Assembly (NCBI RefSeq): GCF_023101765.2
Contig: NC_064240.1
Coordinates: forward strand, 1,860,001 to 1,924,000
Source: Spodoptera frugiperda
Taxonomy: Eukaryota; Arthropoda; Insecta; Lepidoptera; Noctuidae
Length of the DNA stretch: 64,000 nucleotides
Direction: 5' to 3'
Shown here: piece after piece, positions 49,560-62,426 of the stretch
Numbering within the stretch: the stretch's first letter is position 1
Layout of the letters: each line of letters starts with the position of its first letter
The notes under the pieces: model-generated
The model's database searches: none
Seen by the model: only the letters and a program-made list of their open reading frames with translations
What the model was told of the DNA's origin: nothing
Position numbers and translations under genes: made by a program

Positions 49560-49850
49560 TTTACATGATACATGCCGGTAATCGAGCAGACGTATTACCT
49601 GATTAAGCAGTCGCCGCCGCCCATGACACTTGAAACACCAGAGGCTTTACAAGACCGGCTTTTTAGGAGTTAGGAATTTAAGGGTTGTTGTTATGGGGAA
49701 GATTGGGAAGGGGGGAATTGGGCCTCCGGTAACCGCACTCACACAACGAAACATAATGCAAGGGTTGGTTTTCGGTGAGGCCGTGGTATCACTCCGGTCG
49801 AGCCAATTCGTGCCGAAGCATGGCTCTCCCACACTTATAATGTTTGTGTC
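49560..49850 (+). repeat. Interspersed repeat, family A, most complete copy
   Basis: Begins near GCCGGTAATCGAGCAGACG, continues through GGAATTTAAGGGTTGTTG, GGGGGGAATTGGGCCTCCGG and CACTCCGGTCGAGCC, and ends CATGGCTCTCCCACACTTAT. Fragments recur at 36918-37060, 23640-23870 and 47905-48075 (+), and at 52003-52265, 54577-54990 and 7259-7395 (-). No conserved ORF; probably non-autonomous. Confidence 0.7.
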
Positions 49851-50012
49851 GTGTTACGATACGAATACCTCGTAAATATTACAGGCATCTAAGAATAAAT
49901 AAGGTAGGTATGTTTGAACAAAATAAATGAGAGCTGCATTTTAACAAGACTACCATCTCTCGTGTGTCTTGTCTCGTTACTTGCAAGTTGGCTTCTATAA
50001 AATTGAAGTGTA

Positions 50013-51157
50013 TTTTTTTCTTTTTTTTTTTTTTTTTTTTTTTTTATGGAATAGGAGGCAAACGAGCAAACGAGTCACCTGATGGTAAGCGATCAGCGCC
50101 GCCCATGGACACCCGCAACACCAGAGGAGTCACAGGTGCGTTGCCGGCCTTTGTTTTTTAAAAAGGAGTATGCTCTTTTTTTGAAGGTTTGAAGGTCGTA
50201 TCGGTTCGGAAATACCGCCGACGACAGCTCATTCCACAGTTTTGCTGTGCGAGGCAGAAAGTTGCGCGAGAAGCGCACAGTTGTGGCCTGCCAACCATCT
50301 ATATGGTGGGGATGGAAATGCTGTCGTGTGGGTCGATGGCGAAAAGAAGCGGCAGGAATAAGACCAAACAATTCCTCAGAGCACTCCCCGTGGTATAAGC
50401 GATAGAAAATGCACAATGAAGCTACATCTCTACGCATTGCCAAAGTGTCAAGTCGGTTTGAAACTTCCTGACACTCAACAATCCGAACCGCACGCCGCTG
50501 AACGCGGTCCAGAGGATGAAGCTGGTACTGGGGTGCCCCCGCCCAAAGATGAGAGCAGTATTCCATATGGGGCCGAACTTGCGCCTTATATAGAAGCAGG
50601 CGATGGGCTGGAGTGAAATACTGCCTCGATCTGTTGAGCACACCAAGCTTTTTCGAGGCTAATTTAGCCTTATCCTCCAGATGACCACGGAACTGGACGT
50701 CGCTCGAAATGTTGATGCCAAGTATCCAATACCGGCTGAATCAGAGGGGTCTTTGAAACTGAGGTAATAGTTTCTTATAAACACGCAGACCTGTGTCTTA
50801 GTAGGGTTAAACTGGACCAGATTAAGTTCACCCCAATCTGAGATTCTCTGCAAAGAAGTCTCGATTTCTGACACAAGTCTGTTTCGGCTTTCGATGACGT
50901 TTTCCCGAGAAATGTTAGCGCGGCCGGTATAATAGGCATCACCTGTACTGTCATCCGCATAACAATGAATGCCGCTGATTTGCAACATATCATTGATATG
51001 GATGAGGAACAGGGTAGGTGATAGCACGCAGCCTTGAGGGACACCTGCGTTCACAGACAGAGAGTCGGAGCATTCCCCGTCGACAACGACCTTAATGCTT
51101 CTGTCTGTAAGGAAGCAGGAGACCCATTCGCACAATTTCTCGGGAAGCCCATATAGG
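50013..51157 (-). mobile_element. 5'-truncated LINE with a poly(A) tail
   Basis: The + strand poly(T) at 50013-50045 is the element's poly(A) tail. Next comes a short 3' UTR containing GGTAAGCGATCAGCGCCGCC as seen on the + strand, then the reverse transcriptase coding remnant. The 5' end is cut within the reverse transcriptase near 51157, typical of incomplete target-primed reverse transcription. Its 3' end matches shorter pieces at 22360-22445, 27222-27345 and 35760-35845. Confidence 0.85.
50093..51157 (-). pseudogene. LINE reverse transcriptase C-terminal half, one frameshift
   Basis: The first part (from about 51157 to 50730) includes GLPEKLCEWV, AGVPQGCVLSP (palm block B) and YADDSTGDA (catalytic YADD). 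A one-base loss within about 50720-50735 shifts the frame. The second part contains KLASKKLGVLNR, PHMEYCSHLWAGAP and a conserved ending GVAGVHGRR before the stop at 50093. The endonuclease and palm block A are missing through 5' truncation, so it cannot act alone. I do not assign a clade. Confidence 0.82.
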
Positions 51158-52002
51158 ATAAAACTAAATTTATGTGTTTATAAATTGCATGAACTCTTCA
51201 ATAGATACCAGATTGCTTCGTTAGACAAAAAAATCCACAAAAATGTTTATTTTTTTCCAAGGCGTAATAATAATCTAGTACCGTGATTATAGCAGCCTTA
51301 CAATGCGATCACTACACACTTAACTGTGTAATTAACTGAATCGAATCAAGAATAGATAAAACTGTACAGTTGAAACTGCTCAGTTAAATTGTAAGGAGTG
51401 TGGCATGTGTTAAACGCACACACTGATTAAACGCTTCTCACATTTTTATAATATCACTAGTTAATAACAAAAAAATCTTACGTCGTTCATGCAATAATGT
51501 CGTTTAATACAAAAAACCTAGAGTTCAAAACGAATAAAACAGTGGTGACTGCTACTAAAGCTTATATGCTTCCACTTTTTCTGTTGAACCCCAACGCTTA
51601 CACACAAATCTCGGAGTATTGTTGAAAAGTATCTTGTGGGATTTAAGGATCAAAATAGTTTGCAGTAAGTAACAGGTTGCTGGGTAATGGCGGTACTTGT
51701 GAACAGTGCCATCCAGACAGTAAACGACCCTAAGAGCTTGTTCAGATGAAACCAGGCACGCGAACAAAAACAGGATGAGTAAGTACTAGAAAAAACTATG
51801 AAGTTAACTTTGATTTGAGTTAAAAGGTCAACTCGTTTTTCTTAATAGGTAGAATTATTAAGACTTTGGAGATTTTTGCTCGTCATTTTACACAATAAGA
51901 AGTTTGTCGTAGGTTTGAATTCCAGCATGTGACATTAGACTGGTAGATAGATTAAAGATTAAATTTTTAAAGCTTCATGTATATCATCATCAGGTATACG
52001 TG

Positions 52003-52265
52003 TGGGAGAGCATGAGAGAGCTATGCTTCGGCACGAACGGACAGGCTCGACCGGAGTGAAACCACGGCCTCACAGAAAAACGACGTGAAATAACGCTTGT
52101 ACTGTGTTACGTAATGTAAGTGAGGTTACTGGAAGCCCAAATACAATAATTCTCAATTACTTAGCCCCAAAAGACTGCAACGCCACTGGTGTTTCGGGTG
52201 TCCATGGGCGGCGCCGATTGCTTACCATCAGGTGATCCGTCTACTAGTTTACCGGCTTATACCAT
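52003..52265 (-). repeat. Family A, inverted
   Basis: GTGTGGGAGAGCATGAGAGA through CGACCGGAGTGAAACCACGG to GGGCGGCGCCGATTGCTTAC, the full reverse of 49560-49850. Confidence 0.7.
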
Positions 52266-53467
52266 TAAAAAAATATCAGAAAGCGGTATTGGCTAGTTTC
52301 TGTCAAATAATTGTGTAGTCCCTGGGTTGACTCTTCCAATACCCACGGGAAGAATAGGAATGGTGGTGACAAATATCTATGGCATGTGACAGTATGAATT
52401 CTTAAAACAATGAAACCTACCAAAGATCAATTGTACATGAGTACATTATAGCAGTTTTCTAAAGTTACAGGACTTCAGTGTTCAAAATAGTTTGAAAAAT
52501 AAAGAAAATCCAAAAGTTCAGGTCCCGAACAGTGTAGCAATTTTTAGCATCGACATTCAACTTGGTTCGGTTTTTTTAACGCATCACTCTGGGAACGTGG
52601 CGGGATATTTTTAGCTTTGCATCAAACGTTTTACTTGTTTCTCGGAAGTTGAATAATTTGTGCTTCGATAGGCACAATCTTGATGGAGTAACTAAAACGA
52701 TGGCAACGCTTTAAACCAATCAAGTACCTACGGCCTACAGACCGTAAAATTTAATAGGAGCCGACATATTTATTTCACTTTAGCTTGATAAGCGATCGAT
52801 AGAACTATACATACTTAGTTATAAAATAATTTATCATTATAGAACTTCAATTTATTTTTGATAAAATATTAGCGAATTTCCATTACTTTCGAGTTCCAAA
52901 ATAGCGATTTTACAAAGAAGTAGCGCATTTAAAGTAGTTTATAAATGTTTTATATAAATTGTTTAAAGACAATAATAACGTTCCCTACAATATTAAAAAT
53001 AAATCTCTTGACAAGCTCAAAAATAGTATTCCTAGAACAAGATATAAAGATCTTTATCACAATTTATACAAGAAACCCACACGCAATCAAATATTTATAT
53101 CCATCTCTTTTCTCATCTACCTATCTCCTTCACACCTAAGTTATAATGTATGGATCTCAGTTTTCAACTTCCATCTTTTTGATGATGTCTGACATATGAA
53201 GATAATAAATTGTAGGTGGAAATGAAAATATGGGAGTAGGGGAGACGGGAACGTATCTATCAGGCTCATGAAGAGGTGCATGAAAGATGCTTTGAAATTG
53301 GCGTCAGTTGTCAGGTCATTTTGTCTTCAGTCTGAAGGGTGTGTAAGATATTGTTGTGAGTTTGGGAGATTCTTCTTTTTTTTTTTGCTTTTCTTGGTCG
53401 ATTAGTAGAAAACAATTTTACACTCGTCAATGTAACTTATTACACTGTAACTAATAGATTGTAAATG

Positions 53468-53745
53468 TCGTGGTGACCCAGAGGTTTAAGACGCCCGCTT
53501 CTCATGCATGAGGTGCGGTTTCGAAACCTACCGACTTTGTTCGAGTTATATGTATGTACTTTCTAAGATTATTTAGACACCACTGACAAATGGTAAAGGA
53601 AAACATCGTGAGGAAACCTGGGCTTATAATTTCTGATTATAAGTTTGAAATCGCCAACCCGCATTGAGCAAGTGTGGTGATTAATGTTCAAACCTTCTCC
53701 ATGAGAAAAGAGGGCACTTTTGGTGATGTAATATGTGAATGCTTA
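53468..53745 (+). mobile_element. tRNA-derived SINE, family H, full-length-looking
   Basis: The 5' end has a pol III A-box-like TGACCCAGAGG and a B-box-like GGTTTCGAAACC (one T extra). The body contains ACATCGTGAGGAAACCTGG. The copy at 846-1018 is the same body reversed, without the tRNA-like head. Confidence 0.72.
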
Positions 53746-54576
53746 TTATGCTGCTGATATATTTGATTTCTGAAAGGTCACTGTAAATAAAACTTCGAAA
53801 TAATTGAAACCATTACAATCTCTTTAACGAGGTTATTGAATCTGAAACGACATTTACAAGATAATGTGCAATACCGTACTCTGTTAAAAACGATGCTGGA
53901 CTACGGAATAATTTTGATCATAAAGTTTGATTCCCGAGGCAGAATATTTCAAATATTAAATTAGTTTCTAAAGAATAATATAGCAGTGCTGTCGGTCAAA
54001 AATAGCCTTTATTGACTTTTTAATTTGATGAAACTTTTTATTATAAACACAGGGTCCGATCTCCGACTCAATTAAATAATTTAATTAAAAACGTTACTTA
54101 TACAGTATGGAGATCACTCTTATAATTTAAATGAAACAATAATGCAGATTTTGGCTTAACTACAGGGTCTATTTCGCTTATTTTTCGTATTTTGTCAACC
54201 AAGATGATAACTAATATGTATGTGGTTTAAATTAAGTCATAAGAGATTTCCTCTATACGGTATTTCACAAAAAAAAAAAAACATAATGTTACTATTTCAC
54301 AAATAAAACTTTACAATAATTGGTATTTCACATTCAAAATCACATTTCACGCCGAACCATGTGCGTTCTCTCCCATTTTCCATCTAAAATGACTGGAATA
54401 AAAATAAATCCATAGGGGCTAGTTTATCGGCGCATAAAACTACTCCAATTTTTACGAGCTAAAAGTTTCCCGTTAGAGTTGAAAAGTATAACTGGGTACG
54501 CGAGCATTGATTTTTAAAAGCCAGAATTAACGCCCGGGCGAAACTAAGTTCTAAATTAAACCGTTGTTTTCACGTA

Positions 54577-54990
54577 GGAGAAGGTTCCATTCGTGCCAAA
54601 GTCAGGCTTCGTCACGAATAGGTCAGCTCAAATCGAGTGATACCATGGCCTCACAAAAACTGGCGTGATATTATGATGATTTTATATTTCCTCGTGCAAG
54701 ACCTGAGGCTATCGGTGCCGTAGGGCTTCGGGAGATTGGTCACCCTTTGGAAAGGTCAGCAACACATTTATATCTCCTCTTGTGTTGCAGTTACCTAGTA
54801 AATGGGTAGCGCTGATTGCTTGCCATCAGATCATCCGTCTGCTCATGTGCTGTTACCGGACCGGAGCCCTGACATGTATCTCCCAAAAGGCCGGCAACGC
54901 ACTTGTAACTCCTCTAGTGTAGCGGGTACCTAGTCTATGGGTGATGCCGATTGCTTACCATCAGATGATGCTCGACTTACTCATTTACCG
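54577..54990 (-). repeat. Family A, inverted, with its terminal part present twice
   Basis: A body piece (54577-54660) is followed by two successive copies of the end. One is at about 54750-54850 (GGTAGCGCTGATTGCTTGCC), the other at about 54885-54990 (GCCGGCAACGCACTTGTAAC). Confidence 0.62.
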
Positions 54991-55371
54991 CCCAATCATA
55001 GGATTGGGGAAAAATCAGTTTTCTTAATAATCCAACCAACATTACCTCGTAGTAAAACAACGGACTATTTTCTTACCAAAGAACTTTTTCTTTTGTTTTT
55101 TTTTCTGTCTACCGAATTAGTGCTAAGGCCTGCCGAAATGCGATAGAGGTTTTATCTCAGCATTGTTTAAGTTAAGTAAAGGAATCTCTGTTTTTTGGCG
55201 TTATGTGCTAATGTATTTTCTTTATTTACATTTTTATGGTGATTGTTTTGGTTAGTTACGGAGAAGAAAGAATCTTTACTAAGCTACAGTAATTATAAGA
55301 TTTAATTTATACTTAGTAAATAAACCAGTTTTAATTTGTTTCTATAACCAGTAAGTTTTTCTACGTGTCCT

Positions 55372-55435
55372 TAGTCCTCCTAAGGGGAGGCCTTTGTTCA
55401 GCAGTGGACGTCTCTCGGCTGATGATGATGAAATA
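55372..55435 (+). repeat. LINE 3'-end fragment with GATGATGATG tail
   Basis: GGGGAGGCCTTTGTTCAGCA followed by GTGGACGTC and a short GATGATGATGA tail, a common ending of lepidopteran LINE copies. Confidence 0.55.
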
Positions 55436-56654
55436 AACCAGTGTAATAAATTAAGACGTTATTGCGAATCATAATTTTAATTAATTAAAAAAGATTTCAG
55501 ACCATTATGGTAATAGGCTCGCCCTATGTATGATGAAGATTGAACGTTGTTTTGTTATGTGCCTTATATGTAAAGGCGTGACGTCACGTTTAAGCTAAAT
55601 AAACTTGACATACATTTTCAACGTTTTGTAAGACCAAAAAGAAATCAGTTATCGACAGACGTACATGTAGTCGATTCCACTCAAAATAATATACTAAAAA
55701 CAGAAGTAATGTGCGAATCAAAGGAGCGGAGTTGAAACAAAAAGCGGGCGACATCACAAACACATAATTCTATATAGAGAGGCAATCATTTCAATGGGAT
55801 CAAGGCGGTGTCACTCTCTACTACGCACATTATACAGAGGAGGGACATACAGCCTTTGAGAGTGAGTAACTTTTTAATGATTGTACTAATCCTGTTTTAG
55901 TATGGGTTTCCATTTATAACTGTTTCATTGGTTTAGTGAACACCAGTGTATTACCAAACAAAAGATCCTGGGTTTGATGGATGAGTTGGACATAATGTTT
56001 TTGGAGAATTTTTGGGTTTTCGATCATTTATACATATTGGTACTAAGCCTCATCTGATCTTATATTTGATAATATACTCTTAGTTCATCCCCTATTCCAT
56101 GTGAAATATAATATAACTAGTAAAAAGTGGTTGTAATATTGTATGTGTGCATCTAATTCTTTTCAGGGATTAAAACACGTGACAAAAATTACAACGAAAT
56201 GTCTTTAAATACTTTATAATATTTTCGTTTACATCATCCTCCAATCCCAAATTCAAATTTCAAATATCAAAAAAAAAAGAAGAAAGTTCGCTGGTAATCT
56301 ATCCAGCCAGTAACACCCATGCAATCGTCACAACGTCTCAGTGGCGGATGTTAATGTGAGCTATTTGAAGCCAGACATTGACAAATACAGCACTCCACTT
56401 CTAACCGGTTAGCGCCGGTTATCCGTAAGTTAGTTTGCCTACTAGGGAATACTTTGATAAGCATTTAGTTGGTAATTGTGAATTAGAAGATTAGAACGTT
56501 TGATGTTGAATTGAAAGCGTTTGTTTTGATTATAGTTTAATATCATTTAGTTTAGTATTATTTAACTGGTGTATAAAGATTTTTATCGAGCGATTGACAG
56601 ATATGAAATGTAATAGAAAATAACTCGTTTGAACTGCTTATTAATTTAGTTTAT

Positions 56655-56745
56655 GTTATTTTATTTTTAGCCGTGATCGTCCCACTGCAAGGCACCTCTC
56701 TACCCTCCTTCCACTCCTCTTTGTGTAGAGCTTTTAGTAGCCAAT
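56655..56745 (-). repeat. RTE-type LINE 3' end, inverted
   Basis: Reverse complement of the CCTTGCAGTGGGACGATCAC type ending with an AAATAAAAT tail, as at 38890 and 9243. Confidence 0.55.
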
Positions 56746-56849
56746 CCTTATCACAAAGTTACTAGAATATTATTTTGAGTGCGACTGCTGATTAAGAAAT
56801 CTCGGGTTTAATGAAAAAAATTGGACATTTTAAAATAGTACGGTACCAA

Positions 56850-56960
56850 ATGTATGACAATAGCCTCATTCGTTATTACATGGTACTCATAACATAGCTT
56901 GTGAAAGTGGATGTAGTATTCTGTCTACTTCTGCCTACCTCCCAGGCTATTAAAAAGCGT
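56850..56960 (+). repeat. SINE family T tail fragment
   Basis: AATAGCCTCATTCGTTATTA followed by CATGGTACTCATAAC and a CTGCCTACCTCC stretch match the 3' part of the 17041-17290 copy. Confidence 0.5.
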
Positions 56961-57599
56961 TATGTAATATTATAATAATACAAGGTATAGGTAGTAACTT
57001 TTTCAGTAACCTCGAACCTTCTGTTAAAATTTCACAGCTGAAAGATAAAAGGAATTAATTGTGAGCTTCAAAGAAACCGCTGAGATTTGCACTGGATTAA
57101 ACATCTCGAGTGTAATCGAAATTACCAGGGATGTACTTACTTTAAAGAAACGAAGTAGAAACATACCATTATGATCTTTATTCCTCAAAGGAGAAGGTTT
57201 AACCATTTAATCATAGTAATTTGCCTAATAACTTCGCTGAACATGTTCAGTCTTTGCTGCTATTATAATATGTATACTAGCTTCTGTTAGCGGTTTTGCT
57301 TTTTTAATAAAAGTTATTAGTTCCATCGTCAGCCACATCATCGTTTACCACTAGGCGAGATAGTGGTCATATGTCCAAACTATATTGTACTATGACCTCT
57401 GATATCTCAACTTAACTTTGTGTGTCAGTCTGAAGCAAGGAATCTGAGGGCTTAGTTCAACACAAATATCAATTATCGCTTTAGGAACAAAACAGAATAT
57501 CCTCATCCCCTAAATCACGTGGAAAATAAACATATTTTCCAACAAACAAACAAACTAGATGTATGAAATTTGACTTATTATAAATTAAATTAACTAAAG

Positions 57600-57885
57600 A
57601 CTAGCTGATGCCCGCAGCTTCGCTCGCGTGGAAAACGGACTTCGTGACTTCATTTTCTAAAATAAAAGTAGCCTATGTTACTCCTTATTAGATCAGCTAC
57701 CTGCCAACAAGAGTCTTGTAAATTCGGTCCAGCCATTTTAGAGATTACCTCGACCAAACAGACGGACAGACAAAAAATTAAAATAAAATATTTTGGTAAA
57801 TGTATCGTGTAGTAAAAAACGATTATTACAATATTACAAATAGAGACTCCCAATGTTATTTATTAGTCTAGATAGTCATCTTAGC
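57600..57885 (+). repeat. Interspersed repeat, family R
   Basis: CTAGCTGATGCCCGCAGCTT, CGCTCGCGTGGAAAACGG, TCGGTCCAGCCATTTTAGAG and ATTAGTCTAGAT. A widespread style of lepidopteran LINE 3' end; other copies at 25325-25550 and 39008-39195 (+), 60600-60795 and 63685-63825 (-). Confidence 0.68.
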
Positions 57886-58195
57886 TACTATTACTACAAC
57901 TAGGTACCTACGCCGCCCCTGTAGATGCAATCTGTGTTCACGTTCTTGTAATAAAATGTTTTATGAACAAACAAAGTAAGTACAAAGCCTTTTGTTTTAA
58001 TACGATGAAAGAGTTACTTACTTTATTTTATAAGAAAATAATCTTTTTTTTTAGAAGTGAATAGTTTTTTAAAAATGTACGCGTGTTCTTTTGACTACGT
58101 TTTTTTGTGGATTGTACCACTACGTGTCGTTACGTCTGAAAACATGAGAAAAAATCGAGGACTTTTTAACAGTTAAATGTTTTACTTTTGAAGTA

Positions 58196-58228
58196 GAATT
58201 TCATATTTTATTATAAAATATGAAATTC
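58196..58228. repeat. 15-bp perfect hairpin
   Basis: GAATTTCATATTTTA and its complement around a 3-base loop, in AT-rich spacer. Confidence 0.5.
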
Positions 58229-59789
58229 AAAAAAGATAATACATTACTAATTCTATATCTTACAACTATAAAGTGTTGACTATTTCTAAAATACTTAAAA
58301 AGGTGGTTTTCAGTTTGACTTGTTTGTATGTATGTTTGTGCGCGATTATCTTTCGTCTGGCTAGACTGATTTTATTTTGATATACTATAATTTACAATAT
58401 CAAAATTTATTTGAATTTTTCACTGATATTATTATTGCGTATTTATAAAAATTCATATCAGTTTATAATCAGAAACGATACGAACAAAAAACAAAAACGA
58501 TAATTATCTTTTCGAACAAGTTTGTAATTTATGATTATAGCAATAACATTAATTTTTCTTTGTATCTATATAATCTACAATGAATATTATTTCCCCCTTT
58601 GTTAAATTATTCAGAGCTACCATATTAAGCCCCTACCTACATAAAATGTGGATTAAAGTTTCAGGTTAGTTCTTTACTAAGAGCTTTGCAAACAAATATA
58701 ATATTCCTTCAGATGCTGAAATTATTTTCTTGAAATACATGAACACAGTATAACAAATTTTCAGAAAAACTAATTAGTTTTTCCTATATTTTTTGCTTAC
58801 GTGAGCTAATGATGTTTACAAACATTATATAACCTATGAATTATATAAATTTTAATTAGATATTTAGATAACAAAATTTAATAATTCTTATTTGACTACG
58901 TGCCACTTACGCTACTATTCATAGTATTACTTTATACTTTATTATAAAAAATACTGCCCTACTGTACAAGTACTAAAATAAAGAATAATATACTACAGAG
59001 CCAGTAACTATTGATTGAATACTGAATCGACGAATATTTACAAAATATACTACTTTCATAGAATACTGATCTAGCTCCACTTGGTAACTTGATGATTGCT
59101 GGATACAGGTTCAGGTTCAGATAATGATTTCTGAATATAGGTTCAGCAATGAAGTTCTTGCGACTGATAAACTGATGAAGATAAAGCTTCGTTGAAAAAT
59201 ATATAACAAATTTATAACTTAGTATAACTATAGCTACAACACTACCGCGCAAATACAAACAATAACTTCAAAAACATTCAACTTAATACGTTAGATAAAA
59301 TTTATACGCTACGTAACCACGAAATTGAATACTTCTGCAACTTCTCTGCTTCACAAACCGCTCCCGTTCGCTAGATATTATCTGAAAACTGTTTTCAGTT
59401 AATGAAAACATTAAATACAGGGCGTGCGCTACACCGACGAGATCTAGACGTAACCGACTCTAGTCTGGTTGAGCTAATGAAAACTCTACTAAAGTCTTTG
59501 TTATTAATATTCCTGGGGGAACGCTGGATAAGGAAGGTATTTCATAACTTTATTTAAAATTATACGAGAGTTTTGTATAAAATGGGTTAATTAGGTTTTC
59601 GATGTAGGATAGATATTTTTGAATAATTTATAGTGAAATTCTTTAAATATATCTAAGATATTTTGTTGAATAAGTACAGTAACTTACTATATACTAACAG
59701 TAAGTAACTGAGAGTAACTATTCTACGGCTTCTATAATATCATAAATCCAAAAATTCAAGCCACTATAAAAATAAAAATATAAAATCTT

Positions 59790-60005
59790 TTAAATAACGT
59801 TGCCTCACAGTTGGATTTTCTCCTGTGCCGTGGTTGTGTTTGCAAACATAGAGTTTTATATAGACGTGACACCCAGGCCCAAAAAAAAACAATTGTAGAT
59901 CACAACAATAGTTGGTCCCAGCGGGAATCGAACCCGCTATACGTTGCACGACAGCCAGCCAGCCAGGTTACCCAAGCACCGCACTAATCGTGCAGTCAAT
60001 GTAGC
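59790..60005 (-). mobile_element. SINE family S, best-preserved promoter
   Basis: The reverse complement has a clean B box in AGCGGGTTCGATTCCCGCTG, then GTCTACATGACGTC-type body sequence and the CACGGCACAGGAGAAAATCC end. This copy best shows the tRNA origin. Confidence 0.75.
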
Positions 60006-60599
60006 ATCAGAATCATCAATATGTAACATCGCTACAATATGTTACGTATTATAATGTAGTATTTATTTTTATATTTTAATTATCTATCTTCCTATCAGTT
60101 AAAAAATCTCTCACCTGAGGAGTGGATTCGACCTTAATTTATGGGCCACCTCAAATTAGTAACCTTATTCACTCCTACATAATAATTAAAACTCTGTATA
60201 TAATTCTCACATTGCACGTAATTCACAGCCGCATAAAATGAATAGTTTTAAATTGAATAAATCTCATCAAACCATCAGCTCGATAATTATATTCCAACAA
60301 AACCTTTTCATCTTCGTATGTAATTAAGTTTTCATATTTCAGCGGACATGTTTTTATTAATTCAGCATTATTACTTAATGTATCGGCTTTCAGGTTGTTA
60401 TATGGATGGTTTCACTAATATACACACTTATATAAATTGTCGTGTTAACGAATTACCTTATCAAACATGAATGATTATATTTTTATATGCATACATACAT
60501 CTAACACACGTTATACGTATTCAGGTATAATTAAATGCTTTTTACAGTCTGAAATAATCCATATTATGTTTATTTAATTTTATTTTTGTTATGTATAAA

Positions 60600-60795
60600 C
60601 TAGTTATAAATAAGACCACATTAATATTATAAATGTGTATGTTTGTTTCCTTGGATGTACCGTCAATTACGTTGAAACTACTCAACGGATTTTGATGGAA
60701 TTGGTACACAGATAGGGTATGAGCTGACTTGGGCGATAGGATACTTTTTATTCCACGTGAACACTGGCGAAGCCGCCGGCAGAAGCTAGTAATTC
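60600..60795 (-). repeat. Interspersed repeat, family R subtype, inverted
   Basis: ACTCAACGGATTTTGATGGA, GATACTTTTTATTCCACG and GCCGGCAGAAGCTAGT on the + strand. Confidence 0.65.
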
Positions 60796-61587
60796 TTTGA
60801 ACAGAGTTTAATAGTATTAACAGTCTTGCCCTACTTTATTATTTATATCATAAAAACAAATTATTGTTATGATTACATAAATAACAAACTAAGATTCCTA
60901 GAAAAAGGTCGGCTTTATTGTGTCATTTATGTAAATATTAAATTCTACGTAAAAGTGAATGATTAAATTTACTAGAAATATATCTAGAAACTGTATTACT
61001 ACTAAGAATTTCAATATTTGATCAATTCAATAATAGTTACTCTCAACCCGACCCGGCCTTACTACTATTTGATCAACTAGATAGACATTTGAAATAGTCA
61101 TTTTGGAAATGTAAGTACCTGCCAGTAGTACTATTATTTTGTTAAACCTAATAATTCCAACCTCTCATAACTCTATATAATAAATCTTTTCACTGAAAAC
61201 AGAATTTTATTACTACATACTTTCATCATCATAAGCTTGAAACAATATAATACTCAAGAGAATAATTCCGCACGCTTACAACAGAATCCTAAAATTCTCT
61301 TGCACGTCCCCTGCTTCCTCGTACACAAACATGTTACCTTATACTGTTAGTTAAGATGTACCAAGGAACAGGACGTGAGCCTCCCACAAATTGTCACGAC
61401 TAATGGTCCCGTGCGGTTTGCATGCAACGGCTACTTGTGACCAGCGCCACGTAGAATACACCAAGCCTTTAAGTAACGTAGTAAAATGAGCACACATATG
61501 AACAGTATTGTTATCTTGCTTCATTTTCATTGTGATTGGATTAAACAAAGGAAATAAGCAACGAGGTTAAGATAAAGAAAATGTGTC

Positions 61588-61665
61588 GTAGCGATTGGCT
61601 ACGACAGCGTAGCAGTGTCGTAGCAACTGCTACGGCGTAGCCGCAGTAATCTCGTAGACTTGTAC
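61588..61665 (-). repeat. CGTAGC-rich self-complementary repeat, inverted copy
   Basis: GTCGTAGCGATTGGCTACGA, CAGCGTAGC and GCTACGGCGTAGCCGC; reverse complement aligns with 14563-14627. Confidence 0.6.
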
Positions 61666-62404
61666 AATTTTATTGAGGAGCCAATATTCTATTGTAGCCA
61701 ATAATTTTGTAAGAACTATATACTTTGATAAGAATTATTATAGAAGTGTTTTAATTTGTAGTTATACTTATCGTTTATTATTATTTAAAGCTGTTTATAT
61801 CAAACTATTCGAAAAAAACGAATCTTCCACAAAAAGTTTCTACATACTTAAAGACTCAGAAAAACATCGAATCCCTAGTTTCCTAGGTAATTTAGACAGT
61901 TAACAACGGTCTTAACTCGGTCCCACACTATTTAGTAAGTTGTAAACATAATTTAGAACAATAACTATACACATTACAGGTGTTGTTAAGCTTTCAAAGT
62001 TACCAAGTTGAGTTGTTGCGTCGAGTTGTTTTACCACAGACTAAATCTTAAATACTTGGAATTGATGAGTGGAACTTGTACGAGTACCCAGAACTGAAAC
62101 TGGGACAGGCTTTACGTGCCGTCTCTGTGATGGAATTCTTGTTAATATTAAACAGGGGGTTTATTGTTGTGCTACTTAATTTTGAGAATTGTTTATGTGA
62201 CTTTAATAACAATATTATATACTGAAAATAAATTTTATTTTTGTTGAAATAATTATTATAATTAGTGCCATTAACGTGAAAGAGGTCCATTGTGTTTTTA
62301 TTATTGTAGAATACATTTTCTATAGTGATATTTTACATATTTAAGACAAAATCATTAATAAAATTAATAATCATAGAGGAAGAAAATCCAATATTTTATA
62401 TTTA

Positions 62405-62426
62405 GACGTTTGGCCTTCCAAACGTC
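62405..62426. repeat. 9-bp perfect hairpin
   Basis: GACGTTTGG, loop CCTT, CCAAACGTC. No T-run or gene end makes it a terminator. Confidence 0.4.

Larger units (their letters stand above)
44881..50012. other. Spacer between the two LINEs
   Basis: 45100-46200 and 46500-46620 are less AT-rich than neighbours but have no recognised frame. 47290-47400 and 48360-48440 are GC-richer patches not explained by repeats seen elsewhere in the window. Repeat copies fill much of 46892-49850. Confidence 0.5.

Noticed and set aside
53468..53540. tRNA gene
   Set aside because: Only A and B boxes with imperfect spacing; no complete cloverleaf, and the body shows it is a SINE.
55560..55600. TGACGTCA near 55580 as a CRE-controlled promoter
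   Set aside because: A single 8-bp palindrome with no transcript start or ORF beside it.
61351..61548. 65-codon minus-strand frame with balanced composition
   Set aside because: No motif. A faint resemblance to 51650-51770 (both contain TCACAAGTA) suggests repeat sequence rather than a gene, but is too weak to list.
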